NCBI GenBank assembly: GCA_028135785.1
Contig: JAOIHS010000002.1
Location: 70,222 to 134,221 of the forward strand
Length of the DNA: 64,000 nt
From: SAR86 cluster bacterium
Lineage (GTDB): Bacteria; Pseudomonadota; Gammaproteobacteria; Magnimaribacterales; AG-339-G14
Direction: 5' to 3'
Shown here piece by piece: positions 45,787-54,611 of the stretch. Below the pieces are notes generated by a model. It was given only the letters and a program-made list of their open reading frames with translations. It was not told where the DNA came from and searched no databases. The first letter of the stretch is position 1; every line of letters begins with the position of its first letter. The position numbers and the translations under genes were made by a program.

Positions 45787-46101
45787 TTATCTACCAGGCA
45801 TGCTATGAACAACAGTTAAATTGAGCAATTCGGTAGCAGGTCTTCTATATGTATCTGATAATTTTTGATAGTTTTCTGAGTTATACCAATTATTTAAATC
45901 TTCTTCGTTTGAAAAAGACCAGAGAATAACTCTACCTTGGATTGGAGAAGTTCCTTCCAAATGCTGAGTACTATCGTCCATAGTAATGAATTCTCCGTTA
46001 TGTTCTTTAATGGTTCCGAAAAAGCCTTTTTCATAACCTCTGAATACTTCAGCATCTTTAATGTGAACATTAGCTATACAAATTACTTTCTGATCTGACA
46101 T
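45787..46101 (-). CDS. DUF1330-family protein
   Basis: A 104-aa ferredoxin-like dimeric alpha+beta barrel protein. VHIKDAEVFRGYEKGFFGTIKEHNGEFITMDDSTQHLEGTSPIQGRVILWSFSNEEDLNNWYNSENYQKLSDTYRRPATELLNLTVV matches DUF1330 along its whole length. Role unknown, and no active site is assured. Good ribosome site TAGGAG. A terminator lies just upstream, so it starts a new transcript with the MBL gene. Confidence 0.85.
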   Translation of the reverse strand: MSDQKVICIANVHIKDAEVFRGYEKGFFGTIKEHNGEFITMDDSTQHLEGTSPIQGRVILWSFSNEEDLNNWYNSENYQKLSDTYRRPATELLNLTVVHSMPGR

Positions 46102-46136
46102 TTTTTACTCCTAATTTCTTTATTACTAATATATAC

Positions 46137-46163
46137 GAAAAAGCCCCGCGTAAGCAGGGCTTT
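46137..46163 (-). terminator. Rho-independent terminator for the MarR-like gene
   Basis: Read on the minus strand: AAAGCCCTGC, loop TTAC, GCGGGGCTTTTTC. The stem is nine or more pairs (one G-T pair) followed by a T-run. It sits downstream of the regulator gene at 46277, and a weaker CCCAA/TTGGG hairpin lies between them. Confidence 0.85.
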
Positions 46164-46276
46164 CCTCAAAAATCCTTTTCGATTAATCCCAAATCCTTGG
46201 GGGAAAAAATATTATAAAAAAAAATAAACACTTTTGTTGAAAAATCAACCGTATGAAATGTGCATATTTTTTTTGC

Positions 46277-46768
46277 TTAGTCGCGCACGAGATTATTTAA
46301 TGTCTCATCCATTTCTTTTCTCGAAATTCCGGCTTTATCAAAAAATATATTTGCATCATCACCAATCATAAACATAACTTTATCTAGGACATCAAAATGA
46401 GCTTTGATTAAGCCAAAAGATCGATCGGTAGGAAAATATTCAATAACTCTCTTATCTTTTCCGGGTTTTTTAATATAGTAACCTTGTTGAGTTGATCGAC
46501 TTATCAATCTTTCAATGCTTCTAGTGTTCAGATTCGTTACTCCAGTCAAATCACTCATTGTGAAGAAGCCTTTTTGTATCCAGCAAGTTAGCATAACCAG
46601 ACGAATTAACTCATAACGTGTATCGTTTACATAAATATCATTCCAATCATCGGAATTTCCAATATCCTGAAATGTTTTATATTTTTCCAATTCAAAATTA
46701 AGAATTAAGGCAGCAATTCCTTTTAGCTTAGAAAGTCCTTTTATTTTTTTGGGGTTAGATTTATCCAT
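46277..46768 (-). CDS. MarR-like winged-helix regulator (tentative)
   Basis: A 163-aa soluble protein. Residues about 50-115 look like a winged helix: RLVMLTCWIQKGFFTMSDLTGVTNLNTRSIERLISRSTQQGYYIKKPGKDKRVIEYFPT. The second and recognition helices come before a basic wing that ends with KDKRVIEYFPTD, as in MarR-type repressors. Dimerisation helices flank it. It lies next to the TonB-receptor gene at 46803 in the same direction, so it might control that receptor or others; this is inference. Confidence 0.7.
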   Translation of the reverse strand: MDKSNPKKIKGLSKLKGIAALILNFELEKYKTFQDIGNSDDWNDIYVNDTRYELIRLVMLTCWIQKGFFTMSDLTGVTNLNTRSIERLISRSTQQGYYIKKPGKDKRVIEYFPTDRSFGLIKAHFDVLDKVMFMIGDDANIFFDKAGISRKEMDETLNNLVRD

Positions 46769-46802
46769 AATTAAAGTCTAATTATTCTAATACATTTTAG
46801 TT

Positions 46803-49358
46803 TTAAAAAGAGTTGGTGAAGTTAATGCCTGCTTCTCTTGGCGGCTGATAAAAACGAAAGATAAACCCAGCAGCCGAACCATCATTGTTACTTCTTGCAT
46901 AAACTTCATCGGTTGCGTTTTTTATATAAAACGAAGCAGACGAACTTTCGTTAAAACTCCACTTAGCATTAATATCTACTAAGCTATATGAAGGAGTTAC
47001 TAAGTTTCTTGATGCAGTGAATAAAGGAATCGAAGTTGGAGTGGTTATATTATCCTCAGTAATATCGGCTCCATAATATTTCCATGTGACGCTTGAAGAT
47101 ATCATTTCATTGGGACTATAAGTCAAGACGACACCAAACTGTTCTGGAGTTCCAGGAAGCTCTACTTCATCAATTTTATATGCGGCATTACCATTAAGAA
47201 AATCATATCTAGTTCTCGGAACAGGGTATCTCCCTTCGATGACTGAGCCAAAGACTCTGAGACTTAAAGTGTCGTTAATAAATGCTGTTGCATCTAATTC
47301 GATTCCTTCGATATCAATCTCACCGATATTAGTTTGAGTACAGACAATTGCACCAGTTGCGTCAACCTGACAAGAATTATCCTGTCTATTGTTATAAGTT
47401 GAAGTAAAAAAAGAAGCGTTAACTCTTAGCAGGCCATCAAGATAATCGCCTTTATGGCCTATTTCATAAGATTTAATATCTTGAGGTTTTGTAACAGTTA
47501 TAGGAGGTGAATTATTCACATTTCCGGAAGTATAAGCTTCGGAATAAGATGCAAAGATCATATTACCGTTATCAAAAGTGTAGTCAGTTATGAAACGTCC
47601 AGAAGTATTACTAAAACTTTGATAAACCTTGCATTCGCCATTTGCGTAAGTTCCTGCTGAACACTTAGTTGCTAAACCTCTGCCTGCTGTAGAAGCAACT
47701 TTGTTTGAATTTGCCCAAGATCTGATATTAAAAGTTTTATCATCATCAGAACTTCGCATGCCAAAAGTAATATTCATCTTATCGTTATATTTATAGACCA
47801 CTTCAGCAAATAAGGCTTGAGATTCATTTACTACATCATATTCATCGTATCTGCTTCCTACAAAAGAAGCTCCAAAAGGTGCTTGAGCTGCCGCTGCTAT
47901 AAGAAAGTTTGTGTATGCTGTTGTTGTGGCGCCAGATCCTCCCTCATTTCCAAGTTGAGTGGCTAAAGCTATAGTTCCAGAAGTCGCCCCTGTTCCGGAA
48001 ACGGCAATACTCGGGGCTGTTATCGCAGCAGTTGTGCCATTAAGTGCCGCACCTGCATTAGCTAATAAAGCTGCAGAGGAACCAGCTAATATGCCTCCCG
48101 CAGTTGAAGCTGCAGATGAATATAGAGTACTGACGTCTATCTCAGGATAGAGTTGAACATCAGTTTGAGAATATCCGGTTTCTTCCGATTCAAAATACCC
48201 TAATGTGTAGGTAAATTTGTCAATACTGCCAGTTAATCTTAGTTCTAAAGAATTGCTTTCAGTATCTGATATCAGCGGACCCACATTTGCGTATTCTGCG
48301 GTTGAAGCTCGATGAATTCCCATATTCCAGGTGCTCTGTAAAACATGTTCAGTACTATCTGCATAAATTAGTGTTGCTAACCCATAATCAGTATCAGAGT
48401 TTAATTCTATAATCATTCTATCGGCATCTACTTTGTTAACTCCTCTAGACTCATCCGCGTAAGAAGCAAATGGTGTAGAAGTATTACAAGTATTGAACTG
48501 ATCATCTGCTATTCCAGCGATGCTATTGACCCAAGGAATAGAAGCCGCAGGTGCGCGATTTTGAGTATCATAAGAAAAGTCATTACAGTCTGCTAAGTAT
48601 CCTCGACTATGGTCTTGGTAATTGTGACTGGTAATGGTTAAGTCGGTTTTATCATCAATTTCTGTATAAATAGAGGCACGGTAAGTAGCAGTATCTTCGT
48701 TACCATAATTATTTCCGGTATCTATATTTCTTACAAAACCATCCTGATCATTTTTGACAGCTACAAATCTAGCAGCAGTGCTTTCAGTCAATGGCAAATT
48801 TAGCATTAGTTTTCTACCTTCTTTCTCTCTAGATCCCAGGGTGATACTAACTTTCCCATCAAAACCTTCTAAAGAGGGCTTATTATAAAAAACTTGAAGG
48901 GCGCCACCTGTCGAATTTTTCCCAAAAAGTGTTCCTTGAGCTCCTCTTAAAATTTCAACTTGTCTTACATCAAATAAATCAGAAAGCAGACCAGTATTTC
49001 TATGCACATATGCTCCATCTAAATAAATACCAACAGCATTTTCAATATTTATTGAGTATCTCGAACTTCCAATACCTCGAATAGAAACCATCGCAGCAGA
49101 AGAGTTGCGACCATCTCTTCTGACAAAAAGACTAGGTGAAGTAGCCTCAATTTGAGTAAAGTCTTGCATAGCATTATCTGCTAAAAATTCACCAGTTACT
49201 GCTGAAAGCATAATGGGAACGTCTTGTGAACTCTCTTCTCTTTTTCTTGCTGTTACTGTTACTTCTTCTAGAACAACTGATTGAGCAAAGCTTATTGGAG
49301 TAAATGAAAAAGTTAAGCAAACAGCTAGACTTAAGAAAAAAAGATTAAATTTATACAT
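46803..49358 (-). CDS. TonB-dependent outer-membrane receptor
   Basis: A receptor of about 851 aa with a signal peptide ending SFA and the TonB box region VVLEEVTVTARKREE. The plug domain follows with DVPIMLSAVTGEFL, VSIRGIGSSRYS, GIYLDGAYVHRNTGLLSDLFDVRQVEILRGAQGTLFGKNSTGGALQVF, then a large barrel ending in an aromatic residue (NFTNSF). It looks like the broad SAR86/sphingomonad-type receptors for sterol-, lipid- or glycan-like ligands; the substrate is unknown. The track starts at 49406; I prefer the ATG at 49358 with a GTGGAG ribosome site. Residues about 419-496 form an odd Ala/Gly/Thr-rich insert. Confidence 0.93.
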   Translation of the reverse strand: MYKFNLFFLSLAVCLTFSFTPISFAQSVVLEEVTVTARKREESSQDVPIMLSAVTGEFLADNAMQDFTQIEATSPSLFVRRDGRNSSAAMVSIRGIGSSRYSINIENAVGIYLDGAYVHRNTGLLSDLFDVRQVEILRGAQGTLFGKNSTGGALQVFYNKPSLEGFDGKVSITLGSREKEGRKLMLNLPLTESTAARFVAVKNDQDGFVRNIDTGNNYGNEDTATYRASIYTEIDDKTDLTITSHNYQDHSRGYLADCNDFSYDTQNRAPAASIPWVNSIAGIADDQFNTCNTSTPFASYADESRGVNKVDADRMIIELNSDTDYGLATLIYADSTEHVLQSTWNMGIHRASTAEYANVGPLISDTESNSLELRLTGSIDKFTYTLGYFESEETGYSQTDVQLYPEIDVSTLYSSAASTAGGILAGSSAALLANAGAALNGTTAAITAPSIAVSGTGATSGTIALATQLGNEGGSGATTTAYTNFLIAAAAQAPFGASFVGSRYDEYDVVNESQALFAEVVYKYNDKMNITFGMRSSDDDKTFNIRSWANSNKVASTAGRGLATKCSAGTYANGECKVYQSFSNTSGRFITDYTFDNGNMIFASYSEAYTSGNVNNSPPITVTKPQDIKSYEIGHKGDYLDGLLRVNASFFTSTYNNRQDNSCQVDATGAIVCTQTNIGEIDIEGIELDATAFINDTLSLRVFGSVIEGRYPVPRTRYDFLNGNAAYKIDEVELPGTPEQFGVVLTYSPNEMISSSVTWKYYGADITEDNITTPTSIPLFTASRNLVTPSYSLVDINAKWSFNESSSASFYIKNATDEVYARSNNDGSAAGFIFRFYQPPREAGINFTNSF

Positions 49359-49427
49359 TGATTTTTCTCCACAGAAATAATTAAAAATGATGTAAGTATG
49401 ATACATGACTAATTGTCATCTTCTAAT

Positions 49428-50474
49428 TTAAAAGGATTTTTGATATCCAAATTGAATTTTATAGTCACTTTTCATTTGAAGACCATTTTTATTTTCATAG
49501 ATAGGAAATAGAATTTCTAAACCAAATCTATCTCTATGCTCGCCACCTAGTAAATTGAAAAGGGTGTTAAAACCGAAACCTAAATTCATAGTTCTTCCTC
49601 CATAATTCATAGGATTAGCTGACTGTACTGGACCACTAATTTCAATATTTCTTCCAGATATTTTTCTTTGGTTTATAAAATGTAACCTAGTTGATAATGC
49701 CACGTTGTCATTCAAAGATTTCTGAACCCAGGTTGAAATTTCATACTTATTTCCAAAAGACCATACTTTATCGTCGATCACAGTTTTCATTCTAAATTGC
49801 GAGCCAAAGATAAAATTTTTAAAACTGAGGCTATTTGTTAATCCAAAAATTAAGCGTGTTGAATTATCATTTTGCATGGCATAGGGCATAACCATATTCA
49901 TGACCGCATTCATTGGCGTAAGTATTTTATGTTTTCTATTATTATCCCCAATCGATTTATCAGCTCCAATTTCTAAATGCATTCTAGATTTATCACTTTG
50001 ATTCAGCCTGTAGAGGACTGAAAAAGAAATATTCGATATATCTTCAGTACTAGTTTGAAAACCTCCTAAAAACTCTCTTCCCATCATGCCTCGAAAGGTC
50101 TTTAGATCCATTTCATTTTTCATAAACATAAGCATTCCCATCAAAGTAATATCATTTGAAGGCGCATACATACCGCCCAGCATAAGCATCTTCATATTCA
50201 TTTTTTGCGGGACAATACTCAACATGCTAGGAGCACCAGACATTGCAGCGTATGGATTACTTTGAGTAGTAATTAAAGATTGATCGTTGATGCTGTCACC
50301 ATGCAACGCATTTCCATTCATTTGCATATTAGAAAATCTAGCAGAAACCATTTTTTCTCCAGAGCTGTGAAAATGATCAGCCATGACTCCTATTGGCGCA
50401 TGGCCAATAGCGATATCGTTGGAAGCTATAAAATTACAAAATAAAACCGATATAAAAAAATAAAAAGTTTTCAT
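49428..50474 (-). CDS. Met-rich outer-membrane barrel protein (metal-locus type)
   Basis: A protein of about 348 aa with a signal-like N-terminus (MKTFYFFISVLFCNF). The mature start HAPIGVMADHFHSSGEKMVSARFSNMQMNGN, then PQKMNMKMLMLGGMYAPSNDITLMGMLMFMKNEMDLKTF, matches a family of outer-membrane proteins found in copper and other metal loci, here rich in Met and His. The rest alternates as a barrel and ends in Phe. Annotators often label the family as transporter or alpha-amylase by error. The ORF track begins at 50582, but the ATG at 50474 gives a proper signal. It sits near MerC and ZnuD-like genes. Confidence 0.7.
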   Translation of the reverse strand: MKTFYFFISVLFCNFIASNDIAIGHAPIGVMADHFHSSGEKMVSARFSNMQMNGNALHGDSINDQSLITTQSNPYAAMSGAPSMLSIVPQKMNMKMLMLGGMYAPSNDITLMGMLMFMKNEMDLKTFRGMMGREFLGGFQTSTEDISNISFSVLYRLNQSDKSRMHLEIGADKSIGDNNRKHKILTPMNAVMNMVMPYAMQNDNSTRLIFGLTNSLSFKNFIFGSQFRMKTVIDDKVWSFGNKYEISTWVQKSLNDNVALSTRLHFINQRKISGRNIEISGPVQSANPMNYGGRTMNLGFGFNTLFNLLGGEHRDRFGLEILFPIYENKNGLQMKSDYKIQFGYQKSF

Positions 50475-50571
50475 GTAAATAAGAAGATTTTGAAAAAAAC
50501 ATTCTATCTTTTTTATAAAATTATTAAAGAAATAGTTGATAGAAATTTGTTCAGATGTTCGAATTGGTAGC

Positions 50572-50709
50572 ATGAAATACATTTACATGTTTTTGTCTCT
50601 CATTTTGCTCACCATACTCATCAATCATGAGTACACCCAATATAAAAAGTTTAAATATATTGAAGAAATTCTAGATGTAGATTTAAAAGAAGCGAAAAAA
50701 CTATATTAA
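50572..50709 (+). CDS. Possible 45-aa single-helix membrane protein
   Basis: A short plus-strand ORF filling the gap between the barrel gene and merC. The product has one hydrophobic helix (about residues 4-17, YMFLSLILLTIL) and a charged tail. It overlaps the end of the merC gene by four bases and is too short for the ORF track. No clear ribosome site is seen, so it may be chance. Confidence 0.28.
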   Translation: MKYIYMFLSLILLTILINHEYTQYKKFKYIEEILDVDLKEAKKLY

Positions 50710-51134
50710 TTTATAGATTTTATATCGTGACATTCACAGTCTATATTTTTACATATTTTATAATTTTTATAATGAGAAGTAGCAACAATTAACGATCCAA
50801 CTAAAGTTAAAGTTTTTTCTCCAAATTCTCCTAAGAAACTTTCACCAAGGACTGCTGCTAACACAAGCAATATGAGCCCTGCGGCGCCATTAAGAAAAAT
50901 AGTATAGTTTTTGTGATTTGAGTGACCTGAAATCAAAGCGAATAAACTTATTGGAACTGCCAAAATTAAAATCAATTTGTGAACCATCTCGTTATCAAGC
51001 GACAAAGAAATGAAGCCAGATGAAAGAATCAGAAAAGATGGAACAAAAAAACAGTGTGCCACACAAATTAGCGATAATGATATCGCTAATTTGTCAGACA
51101 TAAATTTTACATTCATATGATCATTTAAACTCAT
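50706..51134 (-). CDS. MerC-domain membrane protein
   Basis: A protein of about 142 aa with four membrane helices. DKLAISLSLICVAHCFFVPSFLIL near the start carries the MerC Cys-x-x-His-Cys type metal site (CVAHC). A second Cys cluster closes the tail (CKNIDCECHD). MerC proteins move mercury in mer operons, but chromosomal copies next to ZnuD-like receptors belong to zinc-uptake regulons in several bacteria. The ORF track uses a TTG (51152); the ATG at 51134 fits better and lies directly at the edge of a 12-13 bp stem-loop. Confidence 0.82.
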   Translation of the reverse strand: MSLNDHMNVKFMSDKLAISLSLICVAHCFFVPSFLILSSGFISLSLDNEMVHKLILILAVPISLFALISGHSNHKNYTIFLNGAAGLILLVLAAVLGESFLGEFGEKTLTLVGSLIVATSHYKNYKICKNIDCECHDIKSIN

Positions 51135-51168
51135 TAGACGCCAAAGTTTCAACTTATTTGACGTCTAA
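51134..51168. repeat. Inverted repeat between the ZnuD-like gene and merC
   Basis: The arms TTAGACGCCAAA (51134-51145) and TTTGACGTCTAA (51157-51168) pair over 12 positions with one mismatch that is a G-U pair in the minus-strand RNA. An A-T pair extends it, and the loop is 11 bases. No T-run follows on the minus strand, so it does not look like a terminator. It covers the region just before the merC ATG. Confidence 0.75.
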
Positions 51169-51196
51169 TTAACTTTAAAAAAATATTACTATTATC

Positions 51197-53212
51197 TTAA
51201 AGTTGAATGGCTAGTTTTAAGCCTAAGTTTTTACCTGGTAAAGGTAATTCATTTTTAACAATAGAAGAATGATTTCTTGCGATTTCATTTAGCAGATTGT
51301 CAGCAAAAAATACTACCTTAAAGTTTTCGATACCTTCAACTGCAAAAGTTTGACTAATACTAAAATCAAGCATTTCATAGCCAGCTGTAGCAGTCTCACC
51401 CGCACCTAAATCATTTTGAGGCTTAACATTGGTTAAACCTAAATCAATTGATAAGTTGTCTTCTTCATAAGAAAGCGAATAAAGAACTCTAGCAGGCAAA
51501 ACTCGAAGAACATTTTCACCATTAGCAAAAGTACCTTCTACTTGGTCTCTTCCAATTGAAAGGTCTAAGCTTCCGTTATAGAAATCCATTTGAGTGCCAA
51601 ATTGAATCTCATAGCCTGAAAACTCAGCATCTTTTTGGAGGTAGTTAGCAACTACAGTTCCACTGATTGTCTCGGAAGAATCTTTGAGATAGATGTAGTT
51701 ATCAATATCATTTTGATAAAAATTTATTGATCCATAAAAATTATCATTATCAAAGTTTAAAGAAAGATCGATATTTTGAGTTTCTTCAGATTTAAGATTG
51801 GGGTTTCCTTTTTCGAATCTGTTTATGGCAGCATGTTTTCCATTCATAAACATTTCCACTGACGAAGGGGCTCTTTCTACTGAACCAAAACTAAGGTTTA
51901 AATCTGCTATCGCACTAAGCTCGTAACACAAACCCAGAACGTAACTGGTAAGATCTATATCTTTGTCATAAGCAGTAGAGCTAATTAAACTTTTTCTATT
52001 TACTTCATCTCTTCTGACTCCAAAATCCAAGTGAATTGAAGAAAATTGTTTAGCTAAGTAATACCCAATACTCGTTTCCTCGCTTTGAACAGGCTTCATA
52101 AAAGCTTCATCACCAAGAATAGCAGTATCTTCATCCATAGATCGCATTACAATTTTTTGCGTTAGGGAATTATCTGAAGTTATGTCTAATATTGCTCCAT
52201 ATTCTTTAGCATCGTTTGTAAAAGTTGTTTCTTCTCCATCTTCATCTCCACCTATATGACCTTCAATAAGAGAGTAATCAGAATCGCTGTAAAAATAATC
52301 TATTTTATTTAATAGATCACCTGAAACTAAATAAGAACCTTTAAGACTAGAAGTATCTGAGTCAGTAGAAGAAAAAATTCTTTCATCTTCTTCAGGAGGA
52401 GAGCCGGGGGCAGGGTCTTCATGCACACCGTGAAAAGGAATTCCATAGAGATTTTCTATATTTTTAAAAGATAAACCAATGTAGCCCCAATCTTCCACTA
52501 CTGAAAAGCCAGCTTTATACGCAGACGATTTTGAATCGGAATTAGACATATGATCTTTCTCTTCTTCGTCATGACCTTCTTCGTGAATAACTGCTTCAGC
52601 TGGTATTTCAAAATTATTAAAGTTTGAATGAGCGTATGAAAGACTCAAATTAACACCTTGAAGATTATCGCTAAAGTTAATGTTATGAACTTTCCCATCG
52701 TTGACCGAATTATGCTCAACGCCAAGATTGATGATTTGTTCAGAAAAATCTTTTGCAGTGATTGAATTATCAACAACGTTGACAATTCCTCCAAGAGAAC
52801 CATTAGAGTAAAGCAAAGACATTGGACCTCGCACAATTTCTATTTGTTGAACATTACTCAATTCAACGTCATTTTGATGGTCCGAACCAATTCCAGAAAC
52901 ATCACGTATTACCAAGCCATTTTCTAGAACCTTAACTCTAGGACCTGAAAGGCCTCTGATGACTGGTTGTCCAACAGCGGAACCATAATCAGAAGAAGCG
53001 ACTCCTAAAAGGTTATCTAGAGATTCACCCAAACTTAAAGTTCCTGTTCTAGAAAGATCTTCTCCAGTGATTACATGAATTGGATTTTCGATTTGATTTT
53101 CTGTTAAGCCTAATATCGATGAATTTACAGTTACGTATTCAATGTCATCTGCAAAGGCTAGATTTGTTATAAAGATGCTCAGAATACTGAGCAAAAATGC
53201 TGATTTTTTCAT
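51197..53212 (-). CDS. ZnuD-like TonB-dependent receptor (probable metal uptake)
   Basis: A 671-aa receptor. A signal peptide ends AFA. The plug domain shows VITGEDLSRTGTLSLGESLDNLLGVASSDYGSAVGQPVIRGLSGPRVKVLENGLVIRDVSGIGSDHQNDVELSNVQQIEIVRGPMSLLYSNGSLGGIVNVVDN. An extracellular loop near residues 209-225 is rich in His and acidic residues (EEGHDEEEKDHM), like the zinc-binding loop of ZnuD. The barrel ends in Leu. A very strong ribosome site (AGGAGGT) precedes the ATG. Its neighbours merC and the 90-aa gene support a zinc role; a Zur site could not be proven. Confidence 0.88.
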   Translation of the reverse strand: MKKSAFLLSILSIFITNLAFADDIEYVTVNSSILGLTENQIENPIHVITGEDLSRTGTLSLGESLDNLLGVASSDYGSAVGQPVIRGLSGPRVKVLENGLVIRDVSGIGSDHQNDVELSNVQQIEIVRGPMSLLYSNGSLGGIVNVVDNSITAKDFSEQIINLGVEHNSVNDGKVHNINFSDNLQGVNLSLSYAHSNFNNFEIPAEAVIHEEGHDEEEKDHMSNSDSKSSAYKAGFSVVEDWGYIGLSFKNIENLYGIPFHGVHEDPAPGSPPEEDERIFSSTDSDTSSLKGSYLVSGDLLNKIDYFYSDSDYSLIEGHIGGDEDGEETTFTNDAKEYGAILDITSDNSLTQKIVMRSMDEDTAILGDEAFMKPVQSEETSIGYYLAKQFSSIHLDFGVRRDEVNRKSLISSTAYDKDIDLTSYVLGLCYELSAIADLNLSFGSVERAPSSVEMFMNGKHAAINRFEKGNPNLKSEETQNIDLSLNFDNDNFYGSINFYQNDIDNYIYLKDSSETISGTVVANYLQKDAEFSGYEIQFGTQMDFYNGSLDLSIGRDQVEGTFANGENVLRVLPARVLYSLSYEEDNLSIDLGLTNVKPQNDLGAGETATAGYEMLDFSISQTFAVEGIENFKVVFFADNLLNEIARNHSSIVKNELPLPGKNLGLKLAIQL

Positions 53213-53256
53213 AATACCTCCTATGAAAAATTAAAATTTAAATTAAAACGAGAAAT

Positions 53257-53529
53257 TTAAATTTTTGGAGGCGCTCTAGATTGAAAGTTTTTTTGATCTT
53301 GAGGGAGAACAATTATTTTTTTTTCAAAAACAAAAACATTGCTTACATAAAAATTTTCATCAAGAGAACATGCTGAAAGGAGATTAGTAAGTTCATTATT
53401 ATAGAATTGACATGCTATTTCAGAAGATTCTTCTGAAAAATGATCATGAACTATAGGATCTAAAGATGCTGTTGCAACTAGTAAAAGACCAGATAATAAT
53501 AAAAAGTTTGTATTGGAAAAAATTTTCAA
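53257..53529 (-). CDS. Small exported protein upstream of the ZnuD-like receptor
   Basis: A 90-aa protein with an N-terminal signal or anchor (about residues 8-22), two Cys residues (about 40 and 54) and a short His-rich VHDHF segment at residues 27-31 that could bind metal. It ends SRAPPKI. The start codon is TTG. A perfect TATAAT lies only three bases upstream of it on the minus strand, so the start or promoter position is unclear. I recognise no family; similar small exported proteins often precede metal-related receptors. Confidence 0.5.
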   Translation of the reverse strand: MKIFSNTNFLLLSGLLLVATASLDPIVHDHFSEESSEIACQFYNNELTNLLSACSLDENFYVSNVFVFEKKIIVLPQDQKNFQSRAPPKI

Positions 53530-53542
53530 GTGATTATAGTAA

Positions 53543-53554
53543 TGTAATTTTACA
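53543..53554. promoter_or_regulatory. Palindrome and TATAAT upstream of the metal cluster
   Basis: TGTAA-TT-TTACA is a 5-2-5 inverted repeat. Next to it on the minus strand is TATAAT (53533-53538). This could be the promoter and operator of the 90-aa/ZnuD-like/merC transcript. It does not match a full gammaproteobacterial Zur box, so the regulator is not identified. Confidence 0.25.
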
Positions 53555-53586
53555 AAAAATAAAGTTTTAATGATTTAAAAAAATAA

Positions 53587-54552
53587 TTATTTTTCTTCAC
53601 TAAATTTATCCGTTGTTTCAATAAGCATTTTCGTTATTTCTTTCTCGAAAGCAGAATGTCCAGAAAAAGGAGCAATTCTTAGTTCCGCCTCAGGCCATTT
53701 AGAGTAGAGTTCGTAGGCAGTTGTTGGAGGACAAACAACATCATATCTTCCTTGAATAATTACAGCAGGGATATGTCTAATCAAATCTATATTGTCTAAA
53801 AGTTGATTTTCATAATCTAAAAATCCTTTATTTACAAAATAGTGATTTTCAATAAGAGCAAAGGCTAAGGCAAACTCTGCATTCACAGAATCTTTTATTG
53901 CATTAGGATTGTGATTGATAAAACTTGCTGATGCTTCCCATTTAGACCAAGCTTGCGCAGCAGATAATTTTTTTTCTTTATCTTCGCCATTGAAGATTTT
54001 CCTATAAGCATTTATTAAATCCAATCTTTGATCTTCTGGTATTTGGCTAATGAATCCCTGCCATGCTTCAGGATATATTTCACTTGCTCCATATTGGTAA
54101 AACCAACTAAGTTCTTTGTCTCTAAGCATAAAGATACCTCTTAAAACAAGTTCCGTAACTCGTTCTGGATGACTTTGAGCATATGCAAGCGCAAGGGTAC
54201 TTCCCCAAGAGCCACCAAATACAAGCCAATTATCTATCTCTAATTTTTTCCTAATAGATTCAATATCCTCAACAAGATGCCAAGTAGTATTTTCCTCGAG
54301 GCATGTATGAGGTTTGCTCTTACCACAACCCCTTTGGTCGAAAAGAATTATTCTATATTTTTTTGGGTTGAAAAATCTTCTCGAAAGTTTTCCTGCGCCA
54401 CCACCAGGACCTCCATGTAGAAAAATAGCTGGCTTGCCTTTTGGATTACCACACTGCTCAAAATAAATTTCATGAATTCCTTCTTTGATATAGCCCGAGT
54501 CATAAGGTTCTATGGATGGGTATAATTTTTTTTCTTTATTAAAAAACTTCAT
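53587..54552 (-). CDS. pip: Prolyl iminopeptidase
   Basis: A 321-aa alpha/beta-hydrolase peptidase (S33) that frees N-terminal proline. The HGGPGGG oxyanion motif is present (FLHGGPGGGAGKLSRRFFNPKKYRIILFDQRGCGKSKPH). The nucleophile Ser is in FGGSWGSTLALAYAQSHPERV (about residue 114). The catalytic Asp lies in GRYDVVCPP and His in SGHSAFEK. Full-length family match. It borders the island's outer repeat at 54612. Confidence 0.95.
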   Translation of the reverse strand: MKFFNKEKKLYPSIEPYDSGYIKEGIHEIYFEQCGNPKGKPAIFLHGGPGGGAGKLSRRFFNPKKYRIILFDQRGCGKSKPHTCLEENTTWHLVEDIESIRKKLEIDNWLVFGGSWGSTLALAYAQSHPERVTELVLRGIFMLRDKELSWFYQYGASEIYPEAWQGFISQIPEDQRLDLINAYRKIFNGEDKEKKLSAAQAWSKWEASASFINHNPNAIKDSVNAEFALAFALIENHYFVNKGFLDYENQLLDNIDLIRHIPAVIIQGRYDVVCPPTTAYELYSKWPEAELRIAPFSGHSAFEKEITKMLIETTDKFSEEK

Positions 54553-54611
54553 AGTATTATTTTACTTTAAGTTTTCGGCTTAGACTTTAAAAGAAATTTC
54601 GAGTTAAAGTT

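Noticed and set aside
46188-46201. Hairpin CCCAA/TTGGG upstream of the DUF1330 gene
   Set aside because: Short stem with no T-run; the nearby 46137-46163 hairpin is the better terminator.
47959-48150. Plus-strand ORF rich in Ala, Val and Pro
   Set aside because: It lies antisense to the Ala/Gly-rich insert of the TonB receptor; its composition is explained by that.
50475-50582. 36-residue N-terminal extension of the Met-rich barrel protein
   Set aside because: It would bury the signal sequence; the ATG at 50474 places it at the N-terminus.
53577-53592. Palindrome AAAAATAATTATTTTT at the pip stop
   Set aside because: Made of A and T only in an AT-rich region, so chance is likely.
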